From an uncultured Nitrospiraceae bacterium (lineage in GTDB: Bacteria; Nitrospirota; Thermodesulfovibrionia; Thermodesulfovibrionales; SM23-35): DNA of 64,000 bases. Shown piece after piece: positions 1 through 9,179 of this stretch. Each line of letters begins with the position of its first letter. The stretch's first letter is position 1. A model generated the notes under the pieces. That model did not search any database. It saw only the letters and a program-made list of their open reading frames with translations, and was not told the DNA's origin. Position numbers and translations under genes: made by a program. The DNA lies in the NCBI GenBank assembly GCA_937138415.1, contig CAKZPA010000003.1, positions 23,897-87,896 of the forward strand, written 5' to 3'.

Positions 1-1
1 T

Positions 2-368
2 CGGAATGGTCCCCGTGGATATTCAGCGGCGCCGAAAGCGCTCTGTTCACGACCGGCATGACAATGGGAAGTCTCGTGCCCGACGCGATGAACAGTACTT
101 CCCACATGAGCGCCAGCCCTTGCGCCGAGGTCGCCGTCACGACACGGCCGCCGGCTGCGGATGCCCCGACGCACGCGCTCATGGCACTGTGTTCACTTTC
201 GACGAGGACCAACTCCGTCTTCACCTTGCCGTCCGACACGAAGGTCGAAAAGCGTTGCATCAACTCCGTCTGCGGGGTTATCGGATATGCGGCGCACACG
301 TCCGGATTCACCTGTCTCAAGGCATTGGCTACGGCCTCATTGCCCGTTGCCGCCTTAACCTTCGCCAT
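2..368 (-). CDS. porA: 2-oxoacid:acceptor oxidoreductase alpha subunit (partial, runs off window start)
   Basis: Reverse strand reads [44 protein letters not shown]...; YPITPQTE motif; adjacent to delta and gamma subunits. Confidence 0.85.
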   Translation of the reverse strand, partial: MAKVKAATGNEAVANALRQVNPDVCAAYPITPQTELMQRFSTFVSDGKVKTELVLVESEHSAMSACVGASAAGGRVVTATSAQGLALMWEVLFIASGTRLPIVMPVVNRALSAPLNIHGDHS

Positions 369-662
369 CTATTTCCCCTCCTCTACCATGACAATGGCCT
401 TATTGCCCTTCTTCCCCGGGCACTCCATGGCGCAGATGCCGCAACCCTTGCAATAATCGTAATCGAATTCGGCCCTCTTCCCGTCCTTCACTTTTATCGC
501 CATATCCGGGCAGTAGAGCCAGCAGAAAAGGCACTGTATGCAATTCTCCTCGATCCAGATCGGTCTGAACGACCGCCAGGAGCCAGTTTTGAACTCCCTC
601 GAATTGCCGGCCTCGGTAATGACCGCACCGGGCTCCAACTCCCGCCACCCCTTCAGTTTCAT
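369..662 (-). CDS. porD: 2-oxoacid:ferredoxin oxidoreductase delta subunit (2x[4Fe-4S] ferredoxin)
   Basis: Start trimmed from 158-aa ORF to MKLKGWRELEPG; CIQCLFCWLYCP and CKGCGICAMECP motifs; overlaps porG stop. Confidence 0.85.
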   Translation of the reverse strand: MKLKGWRELEPGAVITEAGNSREFKTGSWRSFRPIWIEENCIQCLFCWLYCPDMAIKVKDGKRAEFDYDYCKGCGICAMECPGKKGNKAIVMVEEGK

Positions 663-1234
663 CCTTCTCGAACCTCCTCGTACCCTCGCCGCGTCGCCTC
701 GAGGTTGCCGTCGATAATCTTCTGGGCGAACTTCTTTCCAAAGCTCATGCGCACATCCTCGAGGAGATGCTCCAGAGTGATAAGCCCCGTTACCCGACAG
801 ATCGCGCCGAGCATCGGTGCGTTCGGCAAAGCCCTCCCGATGCAATCGAGCGCGATCTTCGTCGCGTCGATCGTGACGACCCTCTGCTTCGGTCCTGCAT
901 GCAATTTCTCGCGAATCTCCTGCGGTGGCTTTGAAGTGTTTATGATAAATATCGCGTCGTCGGTAGCGCCCTCGGCCACGTTCACACCGTCGAGCAACGT
1001 CACATCGACTACACTGACGATCCGGGGGTGCAACACAGGGCAGTACATCCTGATCTCGCGGGAGCTTATCCTGTTGAACGCCCGGAGAGGAGCACCGGCT
1101 CTCTCAGGGCCGTACTCGGGGAATGCCTGCACATATCTTCCTCCGCTCAGACACGCATCGGCGAGGACCTTCGCAGCTGTCACCGTCCCTTGTCCGCCGC
1201 GCCCGTGCCACCGTATTTCGACCGTGTCAAACAT
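659..1234 (-). CDS. porG: 2-oxoacid:acceptor oxidoreductase gamma subunit
   Basis: IRWHGRGGQGTVTAAKVLADA...QAFPEYGPERAGAPLRAFNRIS typical of POR gamma. Confidence 0.88.
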   Translation of the reverse strand: MFDTVEIRWHGRGGQGTVTAAKVLADACLSGGRYVQAFPEYGPERAGAPLRAFNRISSREIRMYCPVLHPRIVSVVDVTLLDGVNVAEGATDDAIFIINTSKPPQEIREKLHAGPKQRVVTIDATKIALDCIGRALPNAPMLGAICRVTGLITLEHLLEDVRMSFGKKFAQKIIDGNLEATRRGYEEVREG

Positions 1235-1270
1235 TACATGCCTCCGCTCTTTTTAATGCATGGAATATTT

Positions 1271-1276
1271 ATTATA
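1271..1276 (-). promoter_or_regulatory. Putative -10 box (TATAAT) upstream of porG
   Basis: Minus strand gcTATAATaaat 37 nt before the porG start; no convincing -35. Confidence 0.35.
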
Positions 1277-1492
1277 GCACACATACCCATGAATCCCTCC
1301 TTACGCCGCGTCGGAATGCACTACTATACCTAAAAAATTAATATAGAATCAATCTGATTTATAGCGCTGAGGGAAGAGATGACACCGCACTCTCAACCGA
1401 TCATGCTCACGCCCTCTCATGAGCTGACTTGTGAAGACATCAACTCAATCGAGATGTCCCGATCCCGAGCTACAAACGGGGCAGAAAACGCA

Positions 1493-3544
1493 TTACGCGG
1501 CCGTCACGCGTTGGTCCCTCAGTCTCAGGAGCCACGACAGGCGCCGGCTCTGCAACGCCGCGGCATTGATACCCTCGAGGAACGTTTTGAAATCTTTCAT
1601 CGAGAGGGCGAACGCCGCTCGCCTGGCGAACGGTTTGAACGACGTCTTCTCTTTCGGCTTGATAACGGCTTTCTTTATCTCCGCTTCCGTCGGTCTCTTT
1701 AGCGGAGCTTTCAATATTTTCGAGAGCGCGATAAAAATATCCCTGTGACTCTTCGCCGATCCAGCAGGTTCGATGACTTTCCTGACTTCCTTGAATCTCC
1801 CCAGGTAGTCCACCACGGTACCGCCGGTCTCGTAGAAGGTCGTCGCGGGCAGCACAACATCGGCTTCGCGCGCAAGCGGGCTCATGTGAGAACTCTGCAC
1901 GACGAGAAAATCGGCCGGCGGCCTCGCGGAAAGGGGAACGTCACCGATGACGTAGAGCACTTTCATACCATTCGTCACCATATCCCGATACGTTTTCCCC
2001 GCAGATGAGAGGCCGATCTGCGCGACGCCCCTCGCATTGCTCTCGAGCCCGACCGCGATAACTTTACCCTTGACGAGGGTGAGGTTCGCCGCCGCATCGA
2101 ACAGAGCCGGCGCCGTAAAAATGAGGGGGTCGCTCGCCTCGAGAAAGAGTCGGGCCGCTTTTTCGATCTCCTCCGATGTTTCCGCATCCGCGACCGCCGA
2201 TTCGAGTTGCACATCCCCTTTTGCCCCCTGATCGAGCAGCGACTTCGCGAGGCCCCGGAGAATGGCGACTTCGTCGCCCTCCAAATTCACCGTCGCGATC
2301 TCATGGATCCTCGTCTCGGAAGCGGCGATGTCGGAATTGACGATGACGAGTTTCCCTCCCCGGTTGACCCGCTTCCGGATGGACGCGTTCAGCGCGGGCA
2401 GAATACGATGCCATTGCGAAGGATTCAAGCCGACGAGCACGATGAGATCGGATGTCGTGATGAGCGATGAATCGGAGTCCCGCAAACACTGCGTATCCGA
2501 ATAGAGGCTGAGCGTCGTATCGTAATGTTTCGTTTTCAGAACGTTCTTCGCGAACCACTTCATGACGAGGGCATCCTCATTCATAATGCCTGCGGTACTC
2601 ACGAGGCCCGCGTCGCGGCCGACTTCCTTCAATTTCGCCGCGACGATACCGAGCGCATCTTTCCATGTCGTCTCCTCGAGCGACCCGTTCACTCTTCTGA
2701 GAGGGGTCGTCAGCCTCGCTTCGGACCCCACGTAGTCGTAGCCGAATCTCCCATAAGCACAAATGTATCGTTTCGCGGAGCCGGGTTCGGCGCCGGAATT
2801 GATCTTCTGGATAGTGCCGTCTTTGGTGCTCACGAGGATGTCGCATCCGCTTCCGCACAAGAGACAGACGGACCGCACTTTTTCGTACTCCCACTCCCTC
2901 CCTTTTCGCCACCGGTCCGCCTCGGGCAACGCATTCACGGGGCACGCGTCTATGCAGCTCCCGCAGAACGTACAGCCCGATTCCCGGAGAGGTTTATTGA
3001 ATGCGGTGCCGATCTCTGCGTGGATGCCCCTCCCGATGAAGTCGAGCACGTTCGTCCCCTGCTCTTTGCAGACCCTCACGCAGCGACCGCAGAGAATGCA
3101 ATAGACGGGATCGCGCCGAATGAACGGATTCACCTCGTCGATCGGATACCCCATTCTCTTCCGCGTGAACGAGGTATCTTTCAGCTCGTACTCGTACGCG
3201 TACTGCTGGAGATTGCAGATCCCCGCTTTCGTGCACGTGAGGCAGTCGAGAGGATGGATGGAGAGGATAAGGTCCAGGACGAAGCGCCTGATCTCGCGCA
3301 CTTTCTCGGTCTGCGTGTGCACGACCATCCCTTCCCTCACCTTCGTGTTGCATCCGATGAGTGGGGTTTTCATCCCTTCCACTTCCACAAGACAAAGCCT
3401 GCACGCGCCGAACCCCCTCATCCCCTTGAGGTAACAGAGATGGGGAATGTGAATGCCGACGAGTTCCGCCGCATCGATCAGGTTCATGCCGGACGGCGCA
3501 ACGACCTCTTTCCCGTCAATCTGAAGCTTTACCATTTTATCCAT
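1493..3544 (-). CDS. NuoG-like molybdopterin-fold oxidoreductase with N-terminal [2Fe-2S] and [4Fe-4S] domains
   Basis: N-terminal 2Fe-2S domain (HLCYLKGMRGFGACRLCLVEVEG), CILCGRCVRVCKE, CTFCGSCIDACP, CLLCGSGC...ICAYGRFGYDYVGSEARLTTPLRR. Confidence 0.85.
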   Translation of the reverse strand: MDKMVKLQIDGKEVVAPSGMNLIDAAELVGIHIPHLCYLKGMRGFGACRLCLVEVEGMKTPLIGCNTKVREGMVVHTQTEKVREIRRFVLDLILSIHPLDCLTCTKAGICNLQQYAYEYELKDTSFTRKRMGYPIDEVNPFIRRDPVYCILCGRCVRVCKEQGTNVLDFIGRGIHAEIGTAFNKPLRESGCTFCGSCIDACPVNALPEADRWRKGREWEYEKVRSVCLLCGSGCDILVSTKDGTIQKINSGAEPGSAKRYICAYGRFGYDYVGSEARLTTPLRRVNGSLEETTWKDALGIVAAKLKEVGRDAGLVSTAGIMNEDALVMKWFAKNVLKTKHYDTTLSLYSDTQCLRDSDSSLITTSDLIVLVGLNPSQWHRILPALNASIRKRVNRGGKLVIVNSDIAASETRIHEIATVNLEGDEVAILRGLAKSLLDQGAKGDVQLESAVADAETSEEIEKAARLFLEASDPLIFTAPALFDAAANLTLVKGKVIAVGLESNARGVAQIGLSSAGKTYRDMVTNGMKVLYVIGDVPLSARPPADFLVVQSSHMSPLAREADVVLPATTFYETGGTVVDYLGRFKEVRKVIEPAGSAKSHRDIFIALSKILKAPLKRPTEAEIKKAVIKPKEKTSFKPFARRAAFALSMKDFKTFLEGINAAALQSRRLSWLLRLRDQRVTAA

Positions 3545-3575
3545 GGATACTCCCCGTCGTCACGAAAACCTCCGC

Positions 3576-6269
3576 TCATTCCGTCGGGACGACTTCTTCC
3601 CTGACGCGTGAAATAACCTCGATGGCGCCGGTGGGACAGACGGAGACGCAGTCGCCACACCGCACACAGACGTTCCTAAGGATCTCGAAGGGCGAAACCC
3701 CCTCTGAGGGATCTCCTTTCCTGCCCTCGATCGCATCGTACACGCATCGCACCGCACACGCCCCGCAGGCAACGCACAAATCAGGATTGACGACGTACTC
3801 GATGGAACTGATGCACTCTCTCCGCGGGCACGTGCCGGCGACGTGGAGCCGAAACTCCTCCTCGGCTGTCGAGAGAAGTTCCGACAGAAATCGTCCGGTA
3901 TCGCGCCCTTTCTTGCAGTAGGAGCCTTCGATCATGAAGTCAGCGATGCGCCTGAGCGCCGCGATGTCGTCTTCGCTCGCTCCGCCGAGATGCTGGCTCA
4001 GCCTGATCAGCCTGATCTTTGCCTCCTCCGTGCCAAGAGAGCACGGGTAGCACCTCCCGCACATCGGGCCCTCGATGAATTCCTCGATAAACGTGAGCGC
4101 TTTCTGTACCGCGCACGTTTTTTCTTCAGCCTCTCTGCGAATTTCATCGATCGTGATCTCGCCGACCGGCTGCTCTTGCCAGGTCGGGATGGTCACCGGC
4201 GCCGCCGCGCCTGCCTTCAGGAGCCGCACCTCTTTCTCGTACTTGATGGCTCCCATCGGGCAGACCTTGAAACAGTCCTCGCACTTCTTGCACACGTCCA
4301 GATCGATCATGAAGCCGGTCGACGTTTCCTTGATCGCGTCGACCCGGCAAATATTGATACAGTTCCTGCAGAAATAGCAGAGTTCCTTGTCGATGTACAG
4401 AACCGGCAGTTCGTGGATCTCGATCGCACCGAGCGGACAGACCGTGAAACAGGCTTTGCACCTCTGACAGCGGACCTGGTCCACATAGAAAAAGCCTTCA
4501 TTGGATTCCCTGATCGCCTCGTACGGACAGATATCAATGCACCGTTTGCACTGGTAACAAATCTCCGCATTGATCGATACCTGACCGAGACCCTGGCAGA
4601 CGAACGCCCTGCAATATTTCTCTCTTATGTGTTCTTCGTATTCATCGCGGAAATACTTGATCGTCGTGAGAACAGGGCTAGGGGCGCTCTTCCCCAACCC
4701 GCAGAGGGCGCTATTCTGGACATACGTGCCCAGCCGCTCGAGTTTCTCGATATCCTCTTCTTCACCCTTCCCGGAGGTGATCTTTTCGAGGATCTGGAGC
4801 ATCTGGTACGTCCCGATTCTGCATGGATAGCATTTCCCGCACGACTCCGCTTGGCAGAAAGAAAGGAAGTATTTCGCGATATCCACGATGCACGTATCTT
4901 CGTCCATGACGACCATCCCGCCGGAACCCATAATGGAACCGATTTTCTCGAGGGAGTCGAAATCGATTGGGAGATCAAGATACTGTTCCGGAATGCATCC
5001 GCCCGAAGGGCCACCGGTCTGAACGGCTTTGAACTTCTTATTGCCGATGATACCCCCGCCGATATCGTAAATTATCTCTCGGAGCGTTATCCCCATGGGA
5101 ACTTCCACGAGACCCGTGTTCTTGACCTTGCCCGTCAGCGCGAACACCTTTGTGCCCGGGGACGATGTCGTTCCCGTCTTAAGGAACCAGGTTGCGCCCT
5201 TTTCGATAATCGATGGCACACAGGCGAACGTCTCGATATTGTTGAGATTCGCGGGATATCCCCACGGCCCCCCACCGGGCTCCGACAGTCGCGGAGGCCT
5301 CGGGTTCGGGAATCCGCGCTGCCCCTCGAGCGACGCGACGAGGGCCGTCGCTTCACCGCAGACAAAGGCCCCGGCCCCCTCTCTCACCTGCACCGAGAAG
5401 TCGAAACCGCTCCCGAGAATATTCTTGCCGAGGAGACCGAGCTCATTGGCCTGCTGAATTGCGATTTGCAAGTGTTTCACGGCCAGCGGATATTCGTGCC
5501 GCACATAGATGAGCCCTTTTTGCGCACCGATCGCGTATGCGCACAACGTCATGCCCTCGAGCAGGCTGTGGGGATCGCCTTCCATGATCGATCGGTCCAT
5601 GAATGCGCCGGGATCGCCTTCGTCGCCGTTGGCGATGACTAACTTGACCTTGCCGGGTGCGCGACGGGTGTGTTCCCATTTTATTCCTGCCGGGAATCCG
5701 GCACCTCCCCTTCCCCTCAAATTGGCCGCTTTCACCTCATTGAGAACCTGCTCGGGAAGCATGCTCGAGAGGGCTTTTTCGAGGGCTTTATATCCTCCTA
5801 CAGCAATGTACTGGAGTATATCTGTCGGGTCGATCCTGCCGTTATGCCGGAGCGCAATCCTCTGCTGCTTCACGTAAAACGGCACGTCGCTGATGAAGAA
5901 TGCGGGCCTCTCGCCGATCGAGCGCCGAAAGAGCAGATCCCACACCGGCTTATCGTCGTGCACCGCCCTTGCGACGATATCACCTGCCCGCTCCGGCGTC
6001 ACCTTATGGTAGAAATATCCTGGCGGCTCGACCGTCATGACAGGACCCAGCTCGCAGAGACCCTGGCATCCCGTCGAAATAACCTCGATATCCGCGTCAT
6101 GATTGTGAGCCTCTTCGCGAATGCCGCCTACCAGCGCCAGGGAATGGTTTGCCCTGCACGCGGTGCCGCAACATACTCTCATGCGCTTCTTGCCGGGTGA
6201 CAGAATCTCTTTCGCGGAGAGCTCCTTACGGAGAGCCGCAAGTTCGTGGAGAGAATGCAATCTGTTCAT
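3576..6269 (-). CDS. NuoF/HydB-type flavoprotein with N-terminal thioredoxin-like [2Fe-2S] domain and a long multi-ferredoxin C-terminus
   Basis: RGRGGAGFPAGIKWE, GDEGDPGAFMDRSIMEGDPH, CGKCYPCRIG; later six CxxCxxCxxxC motifs and a second CGRCYPCSLG domain. Confidence 0.9.
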   Translation of the reverse strand: MNRLHSLHELAALRKELSAKEILSPGKKRMRVCCGTACRANHSLALVGGIREEAHNHDADIEVISTGCQGLCELGPVMTVEPPGYFYHKVTPERAGDIVARAVHDDKPVWDLLFRRSIGERPAFFISDVPFYVKQQRIALRHNGRIDPTDILQYIAVGGYKALEKALSSMLPEQVLNEVKAANLRGRGGAGFPAGIKWEHTRRAPGKVKLVIANGDEGDPGAFMDRSIMEGDPHSLLEGMTLCAYAIGAQKGLIYVRHEYPLAVKHLQIAIQQANELGLLGKNILGSGFDFSVQVREGAGAFVCGEATALVASLEGQRGFPNPRPPRLSEPGGGPWGYPANLNNIETFACVPSIIEKGATWFLKTGTTSSPGTKVFALTGKVKNTGLVEVPMGITLREIIYDIGGGIIGNKKFKAVQTGGPSGGCIPEQYLDLPIDFDSLEKIGSIMGSGGMVVMDEDTCIVDIAKYFLSFCQAESCGKCYPCRIGTYQMLQILEKITSGKGEEEDIEKLERLGTYVQNSALCGLGKSAPSPVLTTIKYFRDEYEEHIREKYCRAFVCQGLGQVSINAEICYQCKRCIDICPYEAIRESNEGFFYVDQVRCQRCKACFTVCPLGAIEIHELPVLYIDKELCYFCRNCINICRVDAIKETSTGFMIDLDVCKKCEDCFKVCPMGAIKYEKEVRLLKAGAAAPVTIPTWQEQPVGEITIDEIRREAEEKTCAVQKALTFIEEFIEGPMCGRCYPCSLGTEEAKIRLIRLSQHLGGASEDDIAALRRIADFMIEGSYCKKGRDTGRFLSELLSTAEEEFRLHVAGTCPRRECISSIEYVVNPDLCVACGACAVRCVYDAIEGRKGDPSEGVSPFEILRNVCVRCGDCVSVCPTGAIEVISRVREEVVPTE

Positions 6270-6324
6270 GATTCACTCGCCATTCGGCCATAGTCAACTG
6301 CGACTGTCTCAATTTTGCAAGGCA

Positions 6325-6813
6325 TTACTCTTCCCTCAGCGAACGGATAAACCGTTCGACCTTCCTGCTCCCTACCAGATCCCCGATTACAACATCGTTT
6401 ACCGTCGTCACCGGCGCGAGTCCACAACATCCTATGCACCCGACGGTTTCGAGGGTGAGGGCCAGATCGGGGGTCGTCTCGCTGACCTTGACATCGAACG
6501 CGTTTTCGATCGCGTCGAGCACCTTTTTCGATCCCCGCACGTAGCACGCGGTCCCGAGGCATACTTTCACAACTTTTTCGCCCCGCGGGGTAAAGCGGAA
6601 CATTTTGTAAAAGCTCGCGACACTGAATATTTCCGATAAAGAGAGGTTCAGATGCCGAGAGAGGGCCTGGAGGACGCCTTCCGGCAGGTATCCCCTGTCT
6701 TCCTGAATCTGCTGGAGTGCCTGGATGAGAATTCCCCTCTTTTTTTGTTGCTCGGAGAGCAATGCGCCGACCTCGCCGATCTGCTCCTCGATGCCGAGTG
6801 CTTCGACCTCCAT
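6325..6813 (-). CDS. nuoE: NADH-quinone oxidoreductase subunit E-like thioredoxin-like [2Fe-2S] protein
   Basis: Start placed at MEVEALGIEEQ inside the longer tracker ORF; CLGTACYVRGSKKVLDAIE...TLETVGCIGCCGLAPV. Confidence 0.87.
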   Translation of the reverse strand: MEVEALGIEEQIGEVGALLSEQQKKRGILIQALQQIQEDRGYLPEGVLQALSRHLNLSLSEIFSVASFYKMFRFTPRGEKVVKVCLGTACYVRGSKKVLDAIENAFDVKVSETTPDLALTLETVGCIGCCGLAPVTTVNDVVIGDLVGSRKVERFIRSLREE

Positions 6814-6867
6814 ATGCCCCCCCTCCGTCACGCTATAGAAGCTTCGGTCGTTTCGACCACTATCGCC

Positions 6868-6896
6868 ATTATATACCGAAATCTGCACTTTTTCAA
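6868..6896 (-). promoter_or_regulatory. Sigma70-like promoter upstream of nuoE-like gene
   Basis: Minus strand TTGAAA - 17 nt - TATAAT. Confidence 0.6.
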
Positions 6897-6970
6897 TAGA
6901 CTGCGCCGATGGATAAACGTTCCCTGAAATCATTTGACTATTTTGGAGACTTTTTATAGTGTAAATCACC

Positions 6971-7819
6971 GTGATACAGAGCATGACAGGCTTCGGGAGC
7001 GCATCGGACACTGACTTTGCCGTGCAGATACGGTCCGTGAACCACCGTTTTTTCGATATCTCGATAAAAATGCCGCCCTCGCTGCAGGAGCACGAGATTC
7101 CATTGAGGAATATCCTGAAAGAACAATTCTCCCGCGGGCGCTTCGACGTCGTCGTCTCGGTCGGCAGTGAGAAAGCATTGCGGATGACCTGGAACAGCGC
7201 GCAGGCGAAGAGCCTCTTCGCAGCGCTCCAGGATCTGCAGAAAGAACTTTCGTTGCCGGGTCGGATAACGATCCAGACCTTCACCGAGTTTCGTGACATC
7301 CTTTTCGAGCCCCAGCCCACGTTCGATGCCAGGGCCCTCTACGGTGTTTTTCGCGAGGCGGTCCGTGAACTCAGAAACATGAGGGTGCGCGAGGGCGCGC
7401 TCCTCGAGGCAGAAATTCGTTCCAGGGTGGAAACGCTTCGCACCACGGTCGACCGACTGAAAAGGGAAGCGCCCGACGAACTCGACAAGTGGAGGAGAAA
7501 ATTTTCATCCCGTCTCGAGGCGATCGTCGGCGAGGCAGGAGTCGATCACAACAGAATCCTGCAGGAGGCTGCGCTCCTCGCGGAAAAAATGGATATCTCG
7601 GAGGAGATCAGCCGTCTCGAGCATCATCTCAAACAGATGGGGGAGGTACTCGATGAAGACGGCGCGATCGGGAAAAAACTGGATTTTCTCGTCCAGGAGA
7701 TGAACAGGGAAGTGAATACGCTCGCCTGCAAATCGGCCGACTACACGATTTCCACGCTCGTCATCGACATGAAGACGGAGCTCGAGAAGATACGGGAGCA
7801 GGTTCAGAACATCCAGTGA
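6971..7819 (+). CDS. yicC: YicC family endoribonuclease
   Basis: [12 protein letters not shown]-terminus; C-terminal [15 protein letters not shown]...[15 protein letters not shown]. Confidence 0.92.
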   Translation: MIQSMTGFGSASDTDFAVQIRSVNHRFFDISIKMPPSLQEHEIPLRNILKEQFSRGRFDVVVSVGSEKALRMTWNSAQAKSLFAALQDLQKELSLPGRITIQTFTEFRDILFEPQPTFDARALYGVFREAVRELRNMRVREGALLEAEIRSRVETLRTTVDRLKREAPDELDKWRRKFSSRLEAIVGEAGVDHNRILQEAALLAEKMDISEEISRLEHHLKQMGEVLDEDGAIGKKLDFLVQEMNREVNTLACKSADYTISTLVIDMKTELEKIREQVQNIQ

Positions 7820-7821
7820 CA

Positions 7822-7839
7822 CGCGCGGCCGCGCGTTTT
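7822..7839 (+). terminator. Possible weak terminator after yicC
   Basis: Perfect palindrome CGCGCGGCCGCGCG followed by TTTT. Confidence 0.3.
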
Positions 7840-7880
7840 GTTTCGTGACAATAGACCAAGGATTGAGTAGGAGGGTGAGC

Positions 7881-8165
7881 ATGAAAAAAGGTGACTTGAG
7901 CCCGGTCCTCGTCAACATCGGCTTCGGCAACGTCGTTGCGGCAGCAAAGGTGGTCGCGATAGTGACCCCCGGCTCCGCCCCGATGAAGAGACTTCGCGAG
8001 GAAGCCAAGAAAGCGGGGCGGCTCATCGACGCGACAGAAGGTCGCCGGACGCGATCGATTATCGTGACGGACAGTAACCATATTATCCTCTCCGCGATTC
8101 AAGCCGAGACGATCACCCAGCGCTTCTTCGAAGGCAAAGAAGAAAGTGCAGGCGAGACTGAATAA
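7881..8165 (+). CDS. remA: RemA/DUF370 family regulator
   Basis: [30 protein letters not shown]...[24 protein letters not shown]; next to gmk. Confidence 0.88.
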   Translation: MKKGDLSPVLVNIGFGNVVAAAKVVAIVTPGSAPMKRLREEAKKAGRLIDATEGRRTRSIIVTDSNHIILSAIQAETITQRFFEGKEESAGETE

Positions 8166-8778
8166 GGGGAGCCTTTTCGTCGTCTCCGCTCCATCGGGCA
8201 CAGGAAAGACATCGCTCTGCTCACGGCTGCTCGCCTCTATGCCGCGCCTGCAGTTCTCGGTCTCCTACACGACCCGCGCGCCGAGGCCTGGAGAAGTGGA
8301 CGGCCGCGATTATTCTTTCATATCGAGGCAGGAGTTTACCGCTATGATCGAACGCGGGGAGTTCATCGAATGGGCGGAAGTGCACGGTGAACTCTACGGG
8401 ACATCGCGTGCACGGCTTGAGGCTGCTTTGAACGCGGGCAATGATATCCTCCTCGACATCGATACGCAGGGTGCTCTTCAGATTAAGAAACAGATCGCGG
8501 ACGGCGTATTCATCTTTATTCTCCCCCCGTCTCTCGCCGCACTGCGTGCGCGCCTGGAAAGACGCATGACGGATTCGCCGGAAGGGATCGAGAGGAGACT
8601 CCAGAGAGCGCAGGTGGAGATAGAGACCTACGGGGAATACGACTATGTTATAATTAACGATATATTCGAGGAAGCGCTCGGGGAGCTGGCGTCGATCTGC
8701 ATCGCGCGACGCGCCCGAAGACAAAATGTGAATCCCCTGTGGATTCGGGAGCGCTTCTTCACGCAGGAGGGCAAGTGA
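8146..8778 (+). CDS. gmk: Guanylate kinase
   Basis: [38 protein letters not shown]. Confidence 0.95.
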   Translation: MQARLNKGSLFVVSAPSGTGKTSLCSRLLASMPRLQFSVSYTTRAPRPGEVDGRDYSFISRQEFTAMIERGEFIEWAEVHGELYGTSRARLEAALNAGNDILLDIDTQGALQIKKQIADGVFIFILPPSLAALRARLERRMTDSPEGIERRLQRAQVEIETYGEYDYVIINDIFEEALGELASICIARRARRQNVNPLWIRERFFTQEGK

Positions 8779-8780
8779 AT

Positions 8781-9179
8781 ATGGACATTATTTCGCTTCC
8801 GATCGATTACGATCACGAGAAGATTGACGGAAGATTCAGAATTATCGCAATCGCCTCGCAGAGGGCAAAAGAACTCGCGGTCGGTGCGACCCCGAAAGTG
8901 AAGACCAAATCGAAAAAGGTCACGACGATCGCGCTCGAAGAGACGATCCAGAACTGTGTCGAATTCCTGACGGGAGAAGAAGCGAGAAAAGCAAAAGAAG
9001 AGGCTCAGCGATTCGACTACCGGAGACTCCTCGAGGAGAAGAAGAGAGAAATCGCCGGCGAAGACCTTTCAGAGTTCGAAAAAGACCTCAAGGTCTACCT
9101 CCACGAGAAGGAGACGATGGATAAGAAGGCTCTGGAGGGCCTCTTCAGTGAAAAACAAGGGGAAGGGACTGAAGAATAA
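8781..9179 (+). CDS. rpoZ: DNA-directed RNA polymerase omega subunit (extended C-terminus)
   Basis: DGRFRIIAIASQRAKELAVGA...TTIALEETI; position between gmk and coaBC. Confidence 0.75.
   Translation: MDIISLPIDYDHEKIDGRFRIIAIASQRAKELAVGATPKVKTKSKKVTTIALEETIQNCVEFLTGEEARKAKEEAQRFDYRRLLEEKKREIAGEDLSEFEKDLKVYLHEKETMDKKALEGLFSEKQGEGTEE

Noticed and set aside
6-1256. 416-aa plus-strand ORF
   Set aside because: Antisense to porA/porD/porG, which have clear family motifs; low-complexity Arg/Pro/Ser shadow ORF.
3843-5642. 599-aa plus-strand ORF
   Set aside because: Antisense to the NuoF-like gene; Asp/Arg/Glu-rich shadow translation with no recognisable domain.
6814-7320. Upstream extension of the nuoE-like ORF (331 aa in tracker)
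   Set aside because: Overlaps divergent yicC and the predicted promoter; homology starts at MEVEALG (6813).
8739-8780. N-terminal extension of the omega-subunit ORF
   Set aside because: Overlaps the gmk 3' end; the ATG at 8781 gives the expected omega N-terminus.
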